The notes under the pieces are model-generated. The model was not told the DNA's origin. It searched no databases and saw only the letters and a program-made list of their open reading frames with translations. The position numbers and the translations under genes were made by a program. A DNA stretch of 64,000 nt from Candidatus Nitrotoga sp. SPKER (GTDB lineage Bacteria; Pseudomonadota; Gammaproteobacteria; Burkholderiales; Gallionellaceae). The stretch lies in the NCBI GenBank assembly GCA_003402285.1, contig QFXG01000006.1:34282-98281 (forward strand). Reading direction: 5' to 3'. Below are positions 48,747 through 59,103 of the stretch, piece by piece. Position 1 is the stretch's first letter. Each line of letters opens with the position of its first letter.

Positions 48747-49958
48747 TTACAGTTCAATACCAGAAACCCGCGCTACGGTCGCCATATCCTTGTCACCACG
48801 TCCGGATAGGTTGACCAATAAGACTTTATCATGCCCCATCGTCGGTGCGATCTTGGCGGCATAAGCCAAAGCATGACTGGATTCCAGCGCCGGAATGATA
48901 CCCTCATAATGACATAGGTCATGAAAAGCCTGGAGCGCCTCACTATCCTCAATGGCTACATATTGCGCGCGCTCACTGTCTTTAAGCCATGCGTGTTCCG
49001 GGCCGACACCGGGATAATCCAGTCCGGCGGAAATAGAATGCGTTTCAATGATTTGACCGTTTTCATCCTGCAACAAATAAGTACGATTACCGTGCAGTAC
49101 GCCCGGCTTGCCCGCAGTCAATGCAGCTGCGTGCTGGCCACTGGCAATGCCGCTGCCCGCCGCTTCCACACCGATAAGCTGCACACCAGGCACTTCGATG
49201 TAAGAATGAAAAATGCCCATGGCGTTCGAGCCTCCGCCCACGCAGGCAATCACCGCATCCGGCTGACGCCCTGCCAGTTCCGGCATTTGAACCATGCATT
49301 CCTTGCTTACCACTGAATTAAAATCGCGCACCATCATCGGATACGGATGCGGTCCAGCCACCGTGCCGATGATGTAAAAAGTATTTTCGATGTTGGTGAC
49401 CCAATCACGCATCGCCTCATTGAGCGCATCCTTAAGTGTTTTAGAGCCACTCTCTACTGGCACAACAGTGGCACCCAGGAGTTTCATGCGATATACATTT
49501 GTAGCCTGACGTTTAACGTCCTCCGCACCCATGTACACCACACATTCCATCCCATAACGTGCCGCCACGGTAGCCGTCGCCACACCGTGCTGACCCGCGC
49601 CGGTCTCGGCGATGACACGCGGTTTACCCATACGCTTAGCCAGCAGCGCCTGACCTACGGTGTTATTCACCTTATGGGCGCCGGTATGATTAAGATCTTC
49701 ACGCTTCAGATAAATCTGTGCGCCATTCAGGCGTTTTGACCAGTGCCGTGCATGATAAATCGGACTAGGGCGCCCGACATAATGCTTTAACTCGTAGGCA
49801 AGTTCAGCCTTGAACTCAGGGTCAACAGAATAATGCTCATAGGCTACACGCAACTCATCCAGCGCGCCCATTAACGTTTCAGCAACGTAAATACCACCGT
49901 AAGGTCCGAAATGACCCGTGCTGTCAGGATAGTTATAAGCCAATTTTCTTAACCTCAT
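48747..49958 (-). CDS. trpB: Tryptophan synthase beta chain
   Basis: A 403-residue PLP enzyme joining indole to serine. The PLP lysine is Lys96 in [23 protein letters not shown] is the characteristic N-terminal motif, and [13 protein letters not shown] binds the PLP phosphate. I start at the ATG at 49958, which overlaps the trpF end by about 26 bases. A TTG five codons later (49943) has TGAGG at good spacing and may be the real start. Either is compatible with the family's N-terminus. Upstream residues in the longer open frame (to 50066) look unrelated and were rejected. Confidence 0.96.
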   Translation of the reverse strand: MRLRKLAYNYPDSTGHFGPYGGIYVAETLMGALDELRVAYEHYSVDPEFKAELAYELKHYVGRPSPIYHARHWSKRLNGAQIYLKREDLNHTGAHKVNNTVGQALLAKRMGKPRVIAETGAGQHGVATATVAARYGMECVVYMGAEDVKRQATNVYRMKLLGATVVPVESGSKTLKDALNEAMRDWVTNIENTFYIIGTVAGPHPYPMMVRDFNSVVSKECMVQMPELAGRQPDAVIACVGGGSNAMGIFHSYIEVPGVQLIGVEAAGSGIASGQHAAALTAGKPGVLHGNRTYLLQDENGQIIETHSISAGLDYPGVGPEHAWLKDSERAQYVAIEDSEALQAFHDLCHYEGIIPALESSHALAYAAKIAPTMGHDKVLLVNLSGRGDKDMATVARVSGIEL

Positions 49959-50553
49959 TGATGAATGCGGCGATTTTCGCTGCATCCTTAATTCCTTTCG
50001 CAGTTTCCACACCGCTGGAAACATCCACGGCCCAAGGCTGCACCTGCTTGATTGCATCCGCCACATTATTCACGTGCAAGCCCCCAGACAAAACTACAGG
50101 ACAGGGTAAATTGTGCGGAATCAGTGTCCAATCAAACGATACCCCCGTACCCCCATGCGTACCTTCGATAAATGCATCAAGCAACAAACCCTGTGCATCT
50201 TTGTAACGTGCCGCGTATTGTACCAAATCCACCCCATTTTTGACTCGAAGCGCCTTTAAATAAGGGCGATCGAACTGCGTACAGAATTTTGGTTCTTCTT
50301 CCCCGTGAAACTGCAATATATCCAACGGTATCTGCTGCAATACCTCTTGCACCCCTTCTGAACTAGGATTCACGAACAATCCCACCAACGTTACAAACGG
50401 CGGAATCGCAGCCGCCAGTAAAGCAGCTTGTTTCAGCGTCACATGACGTGGACTTTTATCATAGAACACCAGTCCGAGCGCATCTGCACCGCTGTATGCG
50501 GCGGCCAGTGCATCCTCCACACGCGTAATACCGCAAATCTTAATACGGGTCAT
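49933..50553 (-). CDS. trpF: Phosphoribosylanthranilate isomerase
   Basis: A 206-residue TIM barrel of tryptophan synthesis. [17 protein letters not shown] (residues 3-19) contains the catalytic Cys7. Phosphate-binding [10 protein letters not shown] and the acid-region AVDVSSGVE lie near the end. The ATG at 50553 is chosen because MTRIKICG is the family's usual start; a longer frame to 50604 adds residues that do not fit. It overlaps trpB by several codons, showing tight coupling. Confidence 0.97.
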   Translation of the reverse strand: MTRIKICGITRVEDALAAAYSGADALGLVFYDKSPRHVTLKQAALLAAAIPPFVTLVGLFVNPSSEGVQEVLQQIPLDILQFHGEEEPKFCTQFDRPYLKALRVKNGVDLVQYAARYKDAQGLLLDAFIEGTHGGTGVSFDWTLIPHNLPCPVVLSGGLHVNNVADAIKQVQPWAVDVSSGVETAKGIKDAAKIAAFINEVKKIGL

Positions 50554-50674
50554 AGTAATAAAACGAGCTGATAAAAAATCAAGGCAGCATTGTAATGCAT
50601 TCAAGCCATTGACTAAATTACAATCTAAATATTTTCAGTCCAAGAATATCACTTGGATAGCGCACAAACACAAT

Positions 50675-51436
50675 CTACTTAAGTTGTGGCAATCCCCATT
50701 TCGCATCGAAAGTAATCCGATGCAGATACAAACCATCTGGTGCAAAGGTTGGAGCAGCAAGACTACGTTTTTTACTCTCTAACACTTCACGCATCCACTG
50801 CGGCGGATACTTGCCCTTTCCGACATATACCAAACAACCAACGATGTTGCGTACCATATGGTGCAGAAAAGCGTTGGCGCTAAGATCAAAAACTATGGTA
50901 TCGCCTTGCTTTTGAATATCAAGTTGCGCCAAGTTTTTGATGGGTGATTTGGCTTGGCATTCTGCGGCGCGCAAGGCACTAAAATCATGCTCCCCCAATA
51001 AATACTGTGCGGCCTCACACATCTTCTCTACGTTCAATGGGGCATGAAACCAGCCTGCTTTACCATGCCGCATGGCGTTTCGCACTGCACGGTTAATAAG
51101 TAGATAACGGTAACTACGTGCCTGGGCAGAAAAACGTGCATGAAACTCTTCCGGTACAGGATGTGCCCACAATACAGCGATATTGTTTGGCAACAAGGCG
51201 TTAACACCACGTACCCAAGCAGTCAGTGGCCTTTCTACGTGGGTATTAAAGTGCACTACTTGTTCTAGCGCATGTACACCCGTATCGGTACGACCGGCTG
51301 CGATGACTGAAATAGGTTCGTTAGCAATGCTGCTCAAAGCAAGTTGCAGTGCATCTTGCACCGTATGTCCACTGGCTTGACTTTGCCAACCAAAATACTG
51401 GCTGCCGTCGTATTCCACACCCAGTGCAATTCTCAC
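50675..51436 (-). CDS. truA: tRNA pseudouridine(38-40) synthase
   Basis: A 253-residue enzyme that makes pseudouridine at positions 38-40 of the tRNA anticodon arm. Catalytic Asp51 is in AAGRTDTGVHA. VEYDGSQYFGWQSQ near the N-terminus and FLHHMVRNIVGCLVYVGKG near residue 190 are family motifs. It lies between fimV and trpF, the conserved betaproteobacterial order. Confidence 0.97.
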   Translation of the reverse strand: MRIALGVEYDGSQYFGWQSQASGHTVQDALQLALSSIANEPISVIAAGRTDTGVHALEQVVHFNTHVERPLTAWVRGVNALLPNNIAVLWAHPVPEEFHARFSAQARSYRYLLINRAVRNAMRHGKAGWFHAPLNVEKMCEAAQYLLGEHDFSALRAAECQAKSPIKNLAQLDIQKQGDTIVFDLSANAFLHHMVRNIVGCLVYVGKGKYPPQWMREVLESKKRSLAAPTFAPDGLYLHRITFDAKWGLPQLK

Positions 51437-51660
51437 AGCAGTGCCAACACAAGCAGGTCGCAGACTATCAGTAGTATCATGCCATCACACATTGTGAATG
51501 AAGAGCAACGCTAACAGAGTCCGACTCATGCGACGCAGCAGTAGACTAAAACGAGTAGTGGGTAAAACGAAAGTCACTGCTAACAGATAAAAATCTGCAA
51601 ACAGCAACTCTATAGTTTGTAATGATTGAATAGGCATACCGAGATAGACCCAATGATGTC

Positions 51661-51700
51661 GACTCAATAAAAACGGCAGCCGCAAATGCGGGCTGCCGTT
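51661..51700 (-). terminator. Rho-independent terminator of fimV
   Basis: AACGGCAGCC at 51672-51681 pairs perfectly with GGCTGCCGTT at 51691-51700. On the minus strand the stem is followed by TTTTATTG. It lies 18 bases after the fimV stop and separates fimV from truA, which therefore needs its own promoter in the remaining 51437-51660, where I see no gene. Confidence 0.9.
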
Positions 51701-51718
51701 CGAGGTGTATCTAATAAA

Positions 51719-54316
51719 CTATACAGGTAATTGTCGTAACAATGCTTCAGCAGCCATTCGATGCTGCTCATTTCCTTCAAGTACAACTTCTTCTAAAATT
51801 TCACGTGCGCCTGCAGCATCACCCATTTCCTGATAGGCCTTGGCGAGATCAAGCTTGGTGGCAGCGTCATGCCATTGTGCATCCCTTTCTTCCACTGACA
51901 GAGCAGGAGCAGCAGGTTTATCCAAATTCAAACTGATATCGCCCAAACCAATATCCATTATTTCCTTGGGCACAGCTTTCACAGGGGAAACTTCAAATTT
52001 ATCTGCATTTTTATCTGCAGAAGGGAAGTCCAGGGTGAAATCAATAGGTGCGTTGGCATGCGTCGGAGTAGTCATTGCCGGGTTTATAACCGGATTAGCT
52101 GGCATATCTAAAATAAAATCATCCAAATTTATTGGAGTAGTAGTTCCAACTTTACCAGCGTTCGACGCAGACAATTGTGCATGACTGGCAGTCACATCAA
52201 AATCCATCGTTGTACTCTGTGAGGCAGAACTTGACTTACCTGTCTCAACGCTATTTGTTAATGTTTTTGGTTCATCAAAATCCAGACCGAGATCAAAATC
52301 CAAGGAAGATGACGGTTTTATTGCCCCAGCCTCATTAAGTATGACATCGGGAACGTGAGCGGCAACGAATGATTCCTCTTTTGTCACACTTGCATTGCCA
52401 CCATACATTGGATTGTTGGGTTCAAGCTTGATACCCATTATGGCAGCTTGCTCCCAAGCATTCGTATCGCCTGAATCGCGCAATTGACGTGCAATGTCAG
52501 CGAATGAATGCACATCTTTACGGTTCGCATAAATAGATAACAGTTTAAGATGAATCTGGTGATTAGCCGGATTCTTGATCAGCGCCTCTTTCAGAATTTT
52601 TTCCGCTTGCTCATCACGACCAAAACTCAAGAACAAGTCTGCCCCACTGATCGGATCGAAATCATCGGCCTGCGCTTGACTAGTGTCGTTGGTCGTAGCA
52701 ATGCCATTAGTCAAATCATCCGTCTTCGGAGAAGAAGCTGCGGGCGTAAGCATTTGATTGGCAGATCCTATCGTATGCTCAATTGGTTTATCACCCGATT
52801 TAGTTTTTTTTCCACTGCCCTTACCACGCCGGATCAGCAAATAGCCAAGCGCAACCAGCCCCAACAGCGCGCCAGCCATGTAAAGCGGTTGATCACGTAT
52901 CACGTCCAACAGGGAGGGTTGAGCAACCACTTTGGGTTTGATTACTGGCTTAATTGGCTTAACTGGTTGCACCGGATCGACGGTCGCAACTGCGCTGACA
53001 GCTGTAACCTCAGAAGCAACATTGGCCACTTCTGAAGCAACAGCAGGGACTTGCGACATAGCTCCGAGTTGATCTTCATTCGATTTAATTACAGCTTGCC
53101 CTTCTGGGTTCTGAACGGGCTTCACTTGCGCTGCGGGTGGCTGCCCCTTCAAATCGATCAGACGCTGTAAATCTTGAACATTTTTTTCTAACGCTAAAAC
53201 ACGCTCATTACTTTCCTGAAGCGCCTTGCTTTTGGAAATCGCTTCTTCTTCCAGGGCATGAAGCTTATTCTGTAAATTTTTCGCATTGCCGCCTGGAGAT
53301 GTTTTGTCACCAGGCGCTTCACCTTTGGACAATCTCACTACTTCCTTCGCGGATTCTTTGGCTGCGGGGGCATTATCAGAAACAGTGGTACTAATTTTAC
53401 CGGAGGCTTCCTGCTTAGGTTCATCTCCTGCCACAACTCCACTGGCTGCAGCAAGTTTTTGACGATAAGAATGCCAATCATCAGCTTGTGCGCGAATTTC
53501 TTTTACAGCTTGCATCTGAGGCAGATTATCCAGCTCAGATTGCTCTGGTATATGCAGGATTTTGCCTATTTTCAGACGGTTCATATTTTTGCCATCAAAT
53601 GCATCGGCATTGTTGTGATACAAAGCCACTAGCGTACGCTCCAGACTAACATCGGGAGATTTTATTTGTAGCGCAAGTTTGCTCAAGGTATCACCACGTT
53701 TTACCTTAATCGCATCGGAAACAACGTTATCACTTTCACGGGATTTATTGGCGGTAACAGGCATTTCGTCAACAGCCTGCTTTTCATCCATCATTGACGC
53801 AGTGTTTGGCAACGGAGATTCTATTATCTCTTCCTTGCCTTTGGGTTCAAGCTCGGATACATCAACAATACTCGGCTCTACTGGCTTCACTTCTGCTGGC
53901 TGCGGTTGTACTGGAACATAACCTGGTGGATCAAGTAAGAAAGTGTATTCTCGCAGCAGCTTGCCAGACGACCAATTCAATTCCACCAATAGATTAACAA
54001 ACGGCTCGTTGATGGGTTGCGCTGAAGTTATCTTAATATAAGGTTCGCCATTAGCATTCGTCTCAATCTTGAATATCAAAGGAGGCAACCCGGATGGGTA
54101 ATCCAAGCCCGCATTCTTGAATATTTCGGGCGAAGCCAAACGCGCCGACAGGCTACTTATCTCATCTTTGCTGGCTGTCCCTAGTTCTATCACTACATTC
54201 ATGGGCTCACCCAAGGTGTTAGCCACATTAATATCGCCCATGCTAATCGCATAAGAAAAACTAGATAAAACTAAACCGATAGCCAGACTCAATGCTTTGA
54301 TAAGTGATTTCAGCAC
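51719..54316 (-). CDS. fimV: FimV/HubP-like pole-organising protein
   Basis: An 865-residue protein: signal peptide (1 to about 23), the FimV N-terminal domain (24 to about 130; MGDINVANTLGEPMNVVIELG), and a LysM peptidoglycan-binding segment (about 203-255). An acidic and coiled-coil region follows (about 350-395), then one membrane segment (about 478-492, YMAGALLGLVALGYLLIRRG). A long acidic cytoplasmic part carries TPR-like repeats, including the C-terminal FimV motif (VEERDAQWHDAATKLDLAKAYQEMGDAAGAREILEEV). FimV/HubP organises polar type IV pili and other machinery. The terminator lies directly downstream. Order fimV-asd is conserved. Confidence 0.94.
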   Translation of the reverse strand: MLKSLIKALSLAIGLVLSSFSYAISMGDINVANTLGEPMNVVIELGTASKDEISSLSARLASPEIFKNAGLDYPSGLPPLIFKIETNANGEPYIKITSAQPINEPFVNLLVELNWSSGKLLREYTFLLDPPGYVPVQPQPAEVKPVEPSIVDVSELEPKGKEEIIESPLPNTASMMDEKQAVDEMPVTANKSRESDNVVSDAIKVKRGDTLSKLALQIKSPDVSLERTLVALYHNNADAFDGKNMNRLKIGKILHIPEQSELDNLPQMQAVKEIRAQADDWHSYRQKLAAASGVVAGDEPKQEASGKISTTVSDNAPAAKESAKEVVRLSKGEAPGDKTSPGGNAKNLQNKLHALEEEAISKSKALQESNERVLALEKNVQDLQRLIDLKGQPPAAQVKPVQNPEGQAVIKSNEDQLGAMSQVPAVASEVANVASEVTAVSAVATVDPVQPVKPIKPVIKPKVVAQPSLLDVIRDQPLYMAGALLGLVALGYLLIRRGKGSGKKTKSGDKPIEHTIGSANQMLTPAASSPKTDDLTNGIATTNDTSQAQADDFDPISGADLFLSFGRDEQAEKILKEALIKNPANHQIHLKLLSIYANRKDVHSFADIARQLRDSGDTNAWEQAAIMGIKLEPNNPMYGGNASVTKEESFVAAHVPDVILNEAGAIKPSSSLDFDLGLDFDEPKTLTNSVETGKSSSASQSTTMDFDVTASHAQLSASNAGKVGTTTPINLDDFILDMPANPVINPAMTTPTHANAPIDFTLDFPSADKNADKFEVSPVKAVPKEIMDIGLGDISLNLDKPAAPALSVEERDAQWHDAATKLDLAKAYQEMGDAAGAREILEEVVLEGNEQHRMAAEALLRQLPV

Positions 54317-54390
54317 ACTGCCACCTTTATAAAGATTTTATTTAACATGAACAACATAACATCATGGAGTTATCAGCGCAAGCTAAAAGC

Positions 54391-55413
54391 TCACACTAAG
54401 TACGCCTCAATCAAAATCTCGGCAATCTGCACGCTGTTAAGTGCCGCACCTTTACGTACATTATCGCTTACCACCCACAGATTAAGACCACGCGGATGTG
54501 ATATATCCTCACGGATACGCCCTACCAAAGTCGCATCCTGTCCTGCTGCTTCGATGGCAGTGGGATAGCCACCAGGCTCACGCCGGTCGATCACCTGCAC
54601 ACCTGGCGCTTTTTCCAACAAAGCGCGCGCTTCGTCAGCTGTGATTTTCTTGTGTGTTTCAATATGCACTGCCTCTGAATGACCATAGAACACCGGCACC
54701 CGTACAGCAGTAGCATTCACCATAATGGTGTCGTCTTCCATGATCTTGCGAGTCTCCCACACCATCTTCATCTCTTCTTTGGTGTAACCGTTATCCATAA
54801 ACACATCAATGTGCGGCAACACATTAAATGCGATGCGTTTAGAATAAACCTCGGTCTTCACTTCCTGATGATTAAACAAAGCACGGGTCTGCTCCGCTAA
54901 TTCCTCAATGGCTTCCTTGCCGGTGCCAGACACGGCCTGATACGTAGCAACATTAATGCGCTCGATACCTACTGCATCATAGATAGGTTTAAGCGCCACC
55001 AACATTTGAATGGTGGAACAATTCGGGTTGGCAATAATGCCCCGGTTTTTGTATTGCGCAATCGCATGCGAATTCACCTCTGGCACTACAAGCGGAATAT
55101 CATCCTCGTAACGGAATTGCGCAGTGTTATCGATCACCACACAACCCGCTGCCGCAGCGATCGGCGCATATTTTTCCGACACACTGCTACCCGCGGAAAA
55201 TAAGCCAATCTGCACCTGCGAAAAATCAAAACCTTCTACGTCCTCAACCGTAATTTCCTGATTGTGGAATGTCACTGTAGAACCGGCGGAACGACTGGAA
55301 GCCAGAGGGAACAGCTTACCGACCGGAAAGTTACGCTGCTCCAGAATTGACAACATTGCCTCGCCAACAGCACCTGTCGCACCCAATATCGCGACATCAT
55401 ATTTCTTGTTCAT
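54391..55413 (-). CDS. asd: Aspartate-semialdehyde dehydrogenase
   Basis: A 340-residue enzyme that reduces aspartyl phosphate to the semialdehyde for lysine, threonine and methionine. The NADP-binding GATGAVGEAML is at about 10-20, with the catalytic Cys in NPNCSTIQM (about residue 131). AAGGA lies seven bases before the ATG at 55413; an in-frame upstream start adds 11 unrelated residues. It follows leuB after about 170 bases, in the leuCDB-asd order. Confidence 0.97.
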   Translation of the reverse strand: MNKKYDVAILGATGAVGEAMLSILEQRNFPVGKLFPLASSRSAGSTVTFHNQEITVEDVEGFDFSQVQIGLFSAGSSVSEKYAPIAAAAGCVVIDNTAQFRYEDDIPLVVPEVNSHAIAQYKNRGIIANPNCSTIQMLVALKPIYDAVGIERINVATYQAVSGTGKEAIEELAEQTRALFNHQEVKTEVYSKRIAFNVLPHIDVFMDNGYTKEEMKMVWETRKIMEDDTIMVNATAVRVPVFYGHSEAVHIETHKKITADEARALLEKAPGVQVIDRREPGGYPTAIEAAGQDATLVGRIREDISHPRGLNLWVVSDNVRKGAALNSVQIAEILIEAYLV

Positions 55414-55582
55414 GCATCCATCCTTTTGATTAATTACCTCCCGCACACCACGATGTCAGGCGATGGTAATTCGTACACACCCCAATATCACGCCTCTACC
55501 TTTGTTGGGAACAAAGATCACAATATTTACAGTCCCATCTCAAATGATTCCCTTAACCAATTCAGAGGCTTATTCCATTAAA

Positions 55583-56668
55583 TTAAGCTAACAATGCCGC
55601 AACTACGGCGTCACCCATCGCATCCGTACCAATTTTCTCCATACCCACCTCAGCAATGTCCGCAGTACGCAAACCCCGTTGCAGAGTCTTACGCACAGCG
55701 GATTCAATACGTTGTGCGATATCTGCGCGCGCAAATGTATAGCGCATCATCATTGCCATTGACAAAATTGTGGCCAATGGGTTAGCAATATTTTTACCTG
55801 CAATATCCGGTGCAGAACCGTGACAAGGTTCATACAAACCCTTGTTGTTCGCATCCAATGAAGCAGAAGGCAACATACCGATGGAGCCTGTCAACATGGA
55901 GGCTTCATCCGACAGGATGTCACCGAAGATGTTACCGGTAAGAATTACATCAAACTGCTTGGGTGCCCGCACCAGTTGCATCGCAGCGTTGTCCACATAC
56001 ATATGCGACAACTCAACCGCTGGATAAGATTTTGCCACCTCCATCACTATTTCACGCCAAAACATGCTCGTATCCAGCACATTAGCTTTATCCACTGAAC
56101 ACAATTTTCCTATACCATTTTCACCAGCGCGTTTCATGGCAATCTGAAAGCCAACGTGTGCCACGCGGGAGATCTCAGATTCACTGTATACCATGGTATC
56201 AAAACCTTGACGTTCACCATTATCAAGCATCCGAATACCGCGAGGCTGGCCGAAATAAATATCACCAGTCAATTCCCGCAGAATCATGATGTCTAACCCA
56301 GACACCACTTCCAGACGTAGCGGAGACGCATTTGCCAACTCCGGATATAACTGCGCCGGGCGCAGGTTAGCAAACAGATTGAGTCCCTTACGAATACGTA
56401 GCAGACCTTGCTCCGGACGTAGCAAGCGCGGCAGTCCGTCATATTGATAGCCCCCCACTGCTCCAAGCAATACGGCATCTGACTGCTTTGCCAAGCTCAG
56501 CGTAGCATCCGGTAGCGGATCACCTGAAGCATCATATCCCGCACCTCCAATAGGTGCGTATTCCAGCTCTAAAGGCAGTCCTTCGCGTCGCAAGACTTCC
56601 AGCACCTTAGCAGCTTGTGCAACAATTTCTGGCCCAATGCCGTCACCCGGCAATACAGCGATTTTCAT
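55583..56668 (-). CDS. leuB: 3-isopropylmalate dehydrogenase
   Basis: A 361-residue NAD-dependent oxidative decarboxylase of leucine synthesis. [14 protein letters not shown] opens the protein. [24 protein letters not shown], and [18 protein letters not shown] are the substrate and metal motifs, and [22 protein letters not shown] binds NAD. Length is standard (about 360). It lies 34 bases after leuD. Confidence 0.98.
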   Translation of the reverse strand: MKIAVLPGDGIGPEIVAQAAKVLEVLRREGLPLELEYAPIGGAGYDASGDPLPDATLSLAKQSDAVLLGAVGGYQYDGLPRLLRPEQGLLRIRKGLNLFANLRPAQLYPELANASPLRLEVVSGLDIMILRELTGDIYFGQPRGIRMLDNGERQGFDTMVYSESEISRVAHVGFQIAMKRAGENGIGKLCSVDKANVLDTSMFWREIVMEVAKSYPAVELSHMYVDNAAMQLVRAPKQFDVILTGNIFGDILSDEASMLTGSIGMLPSASLDANNKGLYEPCHGSAPDIAGKNIANPLATILSMAMMMRYTFARADIAQRIESAVRKTLQRGLRTADIAEVGMEKIGTDAMGDAVVAALLA

Positions 56669-56702
56669 ACACTCAACTTTCTTCTCGTTCTACGCAATTA
56701 AT

Positions 56703-57341
56703 TCAGGTAAACAACCATGGTGCTTCAGATTTACGCCGTGCTTCATATTCTTTGATCTCCCCCACATGCTGCAGGGTCAGCCCAATGTCATCCAGTCCAT
56801 TCAATAAACAATTTTTGCGAAAGGTATCTACCTCAAAGCGATAGATTATCCCATTCGGTGTAGTAATGCTTTGTTGCTCCAGGTCAATCTTCAGGTGATA
56901 GCCCGGCGTCTCGGTCACCGCCTGAAACAAGTCATCTACACTTGCAGTATCCAGCACAATCGGCAATAAACCATTTTTGAAACAGTTATTGCAGAAAATA
57001 TCTGCAAAGCTGGGGGCAATGATGGCACGGAAGCCGTAATCATCCAGTGCCCACGGCGCATGCTCACGCGATGAGCCGCAGCCGAAATTTTCACGTGCCA
57101 GCAAAATCTGCGCGTCATGATAACGTGGTTGGTTTAGTACAAAATCCGGGTTAAGTGGCCGTTTAGAATTTTCCATACCCGGTTCGCCGTAGTCAAGATA
57201 GCGCCACTCGTCAAACAGATTGGGACCAAAACCGGTGCGCTTGATCGATTTCAAAAATTGCTTGGGGATGATCGCATCCGTATCAACGTTGGCACGGTCA
57301 AGCGGTACAACCAGGCCCTCAACACAGATAAACTTATCCAT
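56703..57341 (-). CDS. leuD: 3-isopropylmalate dehydratase small subunit
   Basis: A 212-residue subunit that completes the isopropylmalate isomerase with Leu[19 protein letters not shown] near the start and [15 protein letters not shown] near residue 83 are the family signatures. It follows the entericidin-like gene by two bases, and leuB follows it. The N-terminus [14 protein letters not shown] is typical. Confidence 0.98.
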   Translation of the reverse strand: MDKFICVEGLVVPLDRANVDTDAIIPKQFLKSIKRTGFGPNLFDEWRYLDYGEPGMENSKRPLNPDFVLNQPRYHDAQILLARENFGCGSSREHAPWALDDYGFRAIIAPSFADIFCNNCFKNGLLPIVLDTASVDDLFQAVTETPGYHLKIDLEQQSITTPNGIIYRFEVDTFRKNCLLNGLDDIGLTLQHVGEIKEYEARRKSEAPWLFT

Positions 57342-57343
57342 TA

Positions 57344-57496
57344 CTATTTTCCATTGCTATTCTTTACCTCATCCGCTGTTTTCTCAATCGTACCGCCAAC
57401 TTTAGATAAATCTTTACCAAATCCTCCCACAGTATTACATCCTGTCACCATCACCAAAGACAACACTAGCACCGACACAAATTTAAGCATTCCCAT
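57344..57496 (-). CDS. Entericidin-like small lipoprotein
   Basis: A 50-residue lipoprotein: a signal peptide ending in the lipobox VTGC (acyl Cys20), then [25 protein letters not shown], the EcnA/EcnB (entericidin) pattern of short amphipathic lipoproteins. GAGGAG lies five bases before the ATG at 57496. It is tucked between leuC and leuD with only two bases to leuD. The enteric proteins have been linked to programmed lysis, but small members of this family occur widely and their role in betaproteobacteria is unknown. Confidence 0.85.
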   Translation of the reverse strand: MGMLKFVSVLVLSLVMVTGCNTVGGFGKDLSKVGGTIEKTADEVKNSNGK

Positions 57497-57521
57497 TTTT
57501 TCTCCTCTATGCAAAGTAATA

Positions 57522-58925
57522 CTAAAAGTTTCTGACATCTACAAAATGGCCGGCAATCGCTGCTGCCGCTGCCATTTCCGGGCTTACCAAATGGGTTCTG
57601 CCGCCTGGCCCCTGCCGCCCTTCAAAATTGCGGTTAGAAGTTGAAGCGCAACGCTCACCAGACTCCAATCTGTCCGCATTCATCGCAAGGCACATAGAAC
57701 ATCCTGGCTCGCGCCATTCGAAACCCGCCTCGACAAATACTTTGTCCAAGCCTTCGCGCTCAGCCTGCTGCTTAACTAGTCCAGAACCTGGTACCGCCAT
57801 CGCCAGCTTCACATTGGCAGCTACATGCTTGCCGCGCACTACCTCTGCCGCAGCGCGCAAATCCTCAATGCGAGCATTGGTGCATGAGCCAATAAATACT
57901 TTGTCAATCTGAATTTCGGTAATCGGCGTATTCGGCTGCAATCCCATATACTTTAAAGAAAGATCAATACTGCTGCGCTTCACGGGGTCGCTCTCCCGCG
58001 CCGGATCAGGCACCTTGCCATCCACTGCCACCACCATTTCCGGCGAGGTACCCCAAGTTACTTGTGGTTTTATTTCCGCAGCATCCAGTCGTACTACCTT
58101 ATCAAACTGCGCACCCTCGTCACTATGCAAAGTACGCCAGTAGTCTACTGCCTTGTCCCATAATTCACCTTGCGGCGCAAAAGGTCGACCCTTGAGGTAG
58201 CCGATCGTGATCTCATCCGCCGCTATCATACCGGCGCGGGCACCTGCTTCAATGGCCATGTTGCATACTGTCATTCGCCCTTCCATCGACAGCGCCCGGA
58301 TCGCGCTACCGGCAAATTCAATCGCATAGCCCGTCCCACCCGCCGTACCAATTTTTCCGATCACCGCCAGCACCAAATCCTTGGCAGTGACACCTTTACC
58401 GAGCGGGCCTTCCACCAACACCTGCATGGCATGGGCTTTTTTCATCAACAAACATTGTGTCGCCATCACATGCTCAACCTCCGACGTACCAATGCCAAAC
58501 GCCAGCGCAGCAAACGCGCCATGCGTACTGGTGTGCGAATCACCACATACCACGGTCATGCCAGGCAAGGTCGCGCCCTGCTCCGGCCCAATAACATGCA
58601 CAATGCCCTGGCGCACATCCGCCATCCTGAATTCGGTAATACCAAGCTCATCGCAATTGCTGTCCAAGGTCTCCACTTGCAGTCGCGAAATCGGATCGGC
58701 AATGCCCTGCGTACGATCCGTAGTTGGCACATTGTGGTCGGCCACGGCAAGCATGGAAGCTATGCGCCAAGGCTTGCGCCCAGCCAGCCGCAATCCCTCA
58801 AATGCCTGTGGACTGGTCACTTCATGCACCAAATGGCGATCGATATAAATCAACGTGGTGCCATCTGGCTCTTCGTGCACCAAATGACTATTCCAAAGTT
58901 TGTCGTAAAGAGTTTGTGTACCCAT
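57522..58925 (-). CDS. leuC: 3-isopropylmalate dehydratase large subunit
   Basis: A 467-residue aconitase-family enzyme with a [4Fe-4S] cluster. [26 protein letters not shown] is near residue 130. The cluster cysteines are in [12 protein letters not shown] (near 348) and [11 protein letters not shown] (near 408). With LeuD it converts 2- to 3-isopropylmalate. It starts the leuC-ecn-leuD-leuB block. The long AT-rich palindrome at 59026-59049 lies about 100 bases upstream. Confidence 0.98.
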   Translation of the reverse strand: MGTQTLYDKLWNSHLVHEEPDGTTLIYIDRHLVHEVTSPQAFEGLRLAGRKPWRIASMLAVADHNVPTTDRTQGIADPISRLQVETLDSNCDELGITEFRMADVRQGIVHVIGPEQGATLPGMTVVCGDSHTSTHGAFAALAFGIGTSEVEHVMATQCLLMKKAHAMQVLVEGPLGKGVTAKDLVLAVIGKIGTAGGTGYAIEFAGSAIRALSMEGRMTVCNMAIEAGARAGMIAADEITIGYLKGRPFAPQGELWDKAVDYWRTLHSDEGAQFDKVVRLDAAEIKPQVTWGTSPEMVVAVDGKVPDPARESDPVKRSSIDLSLKYMGLQPNTPITEIQIDKVFIGSCTNARIEDLRAAAEVVRGKHVAANVKLAMAVPGSGLVKQQAEREGLDKVFVEAGFEWREPGCSMCLAMNADRLESGERCASTSNRNFEGRQGPGGRTHLVSPEMAAAAAIAGHFVDVRNF

Positions 58926-59025
58926 GCTCGCTTTCGTTTTATAGCGCGTGATTATGCCACAGCATGTGGGCTATCCGCCACGGACAGCGACTTTGACAAA
59001 AAAATCTGGAGAGAAAGGTGTATTT

Positions 59026-59049
59026 TTAATTCGAAGTAATTCGAATTAA
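59026..59049. promoter_or_regulatory. AT-rich perfect palindrome upstream of leuC
   Basis: TTAATTCGAA at 59026-59035 and TTCGAATTAA at 59040-59049 form a perfect 10-base inverted repeat with a 4-base loop. It lies about 100 bases upstream of the leuC start and 55 bases after the ABC-transporter stop. It could be an operator for leuC or a weak terminator for the transporter; on the minus strand it is followed by A residues, which argues against a standard terminator. Confidence 0.4.
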
Positions 59050-59103
59050 ATTCATTTTTTAAAATACTGGGCACAAATAAATCGAAGGGCAATAAAATTT
59101 CGG

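Noticed and set aside
58170..59039. A 289-codon plus-strand frame over leuC
   Set aside because: It is antisense to a complete, well-conserved leuC and runs past its start; its residues show no family pattern.
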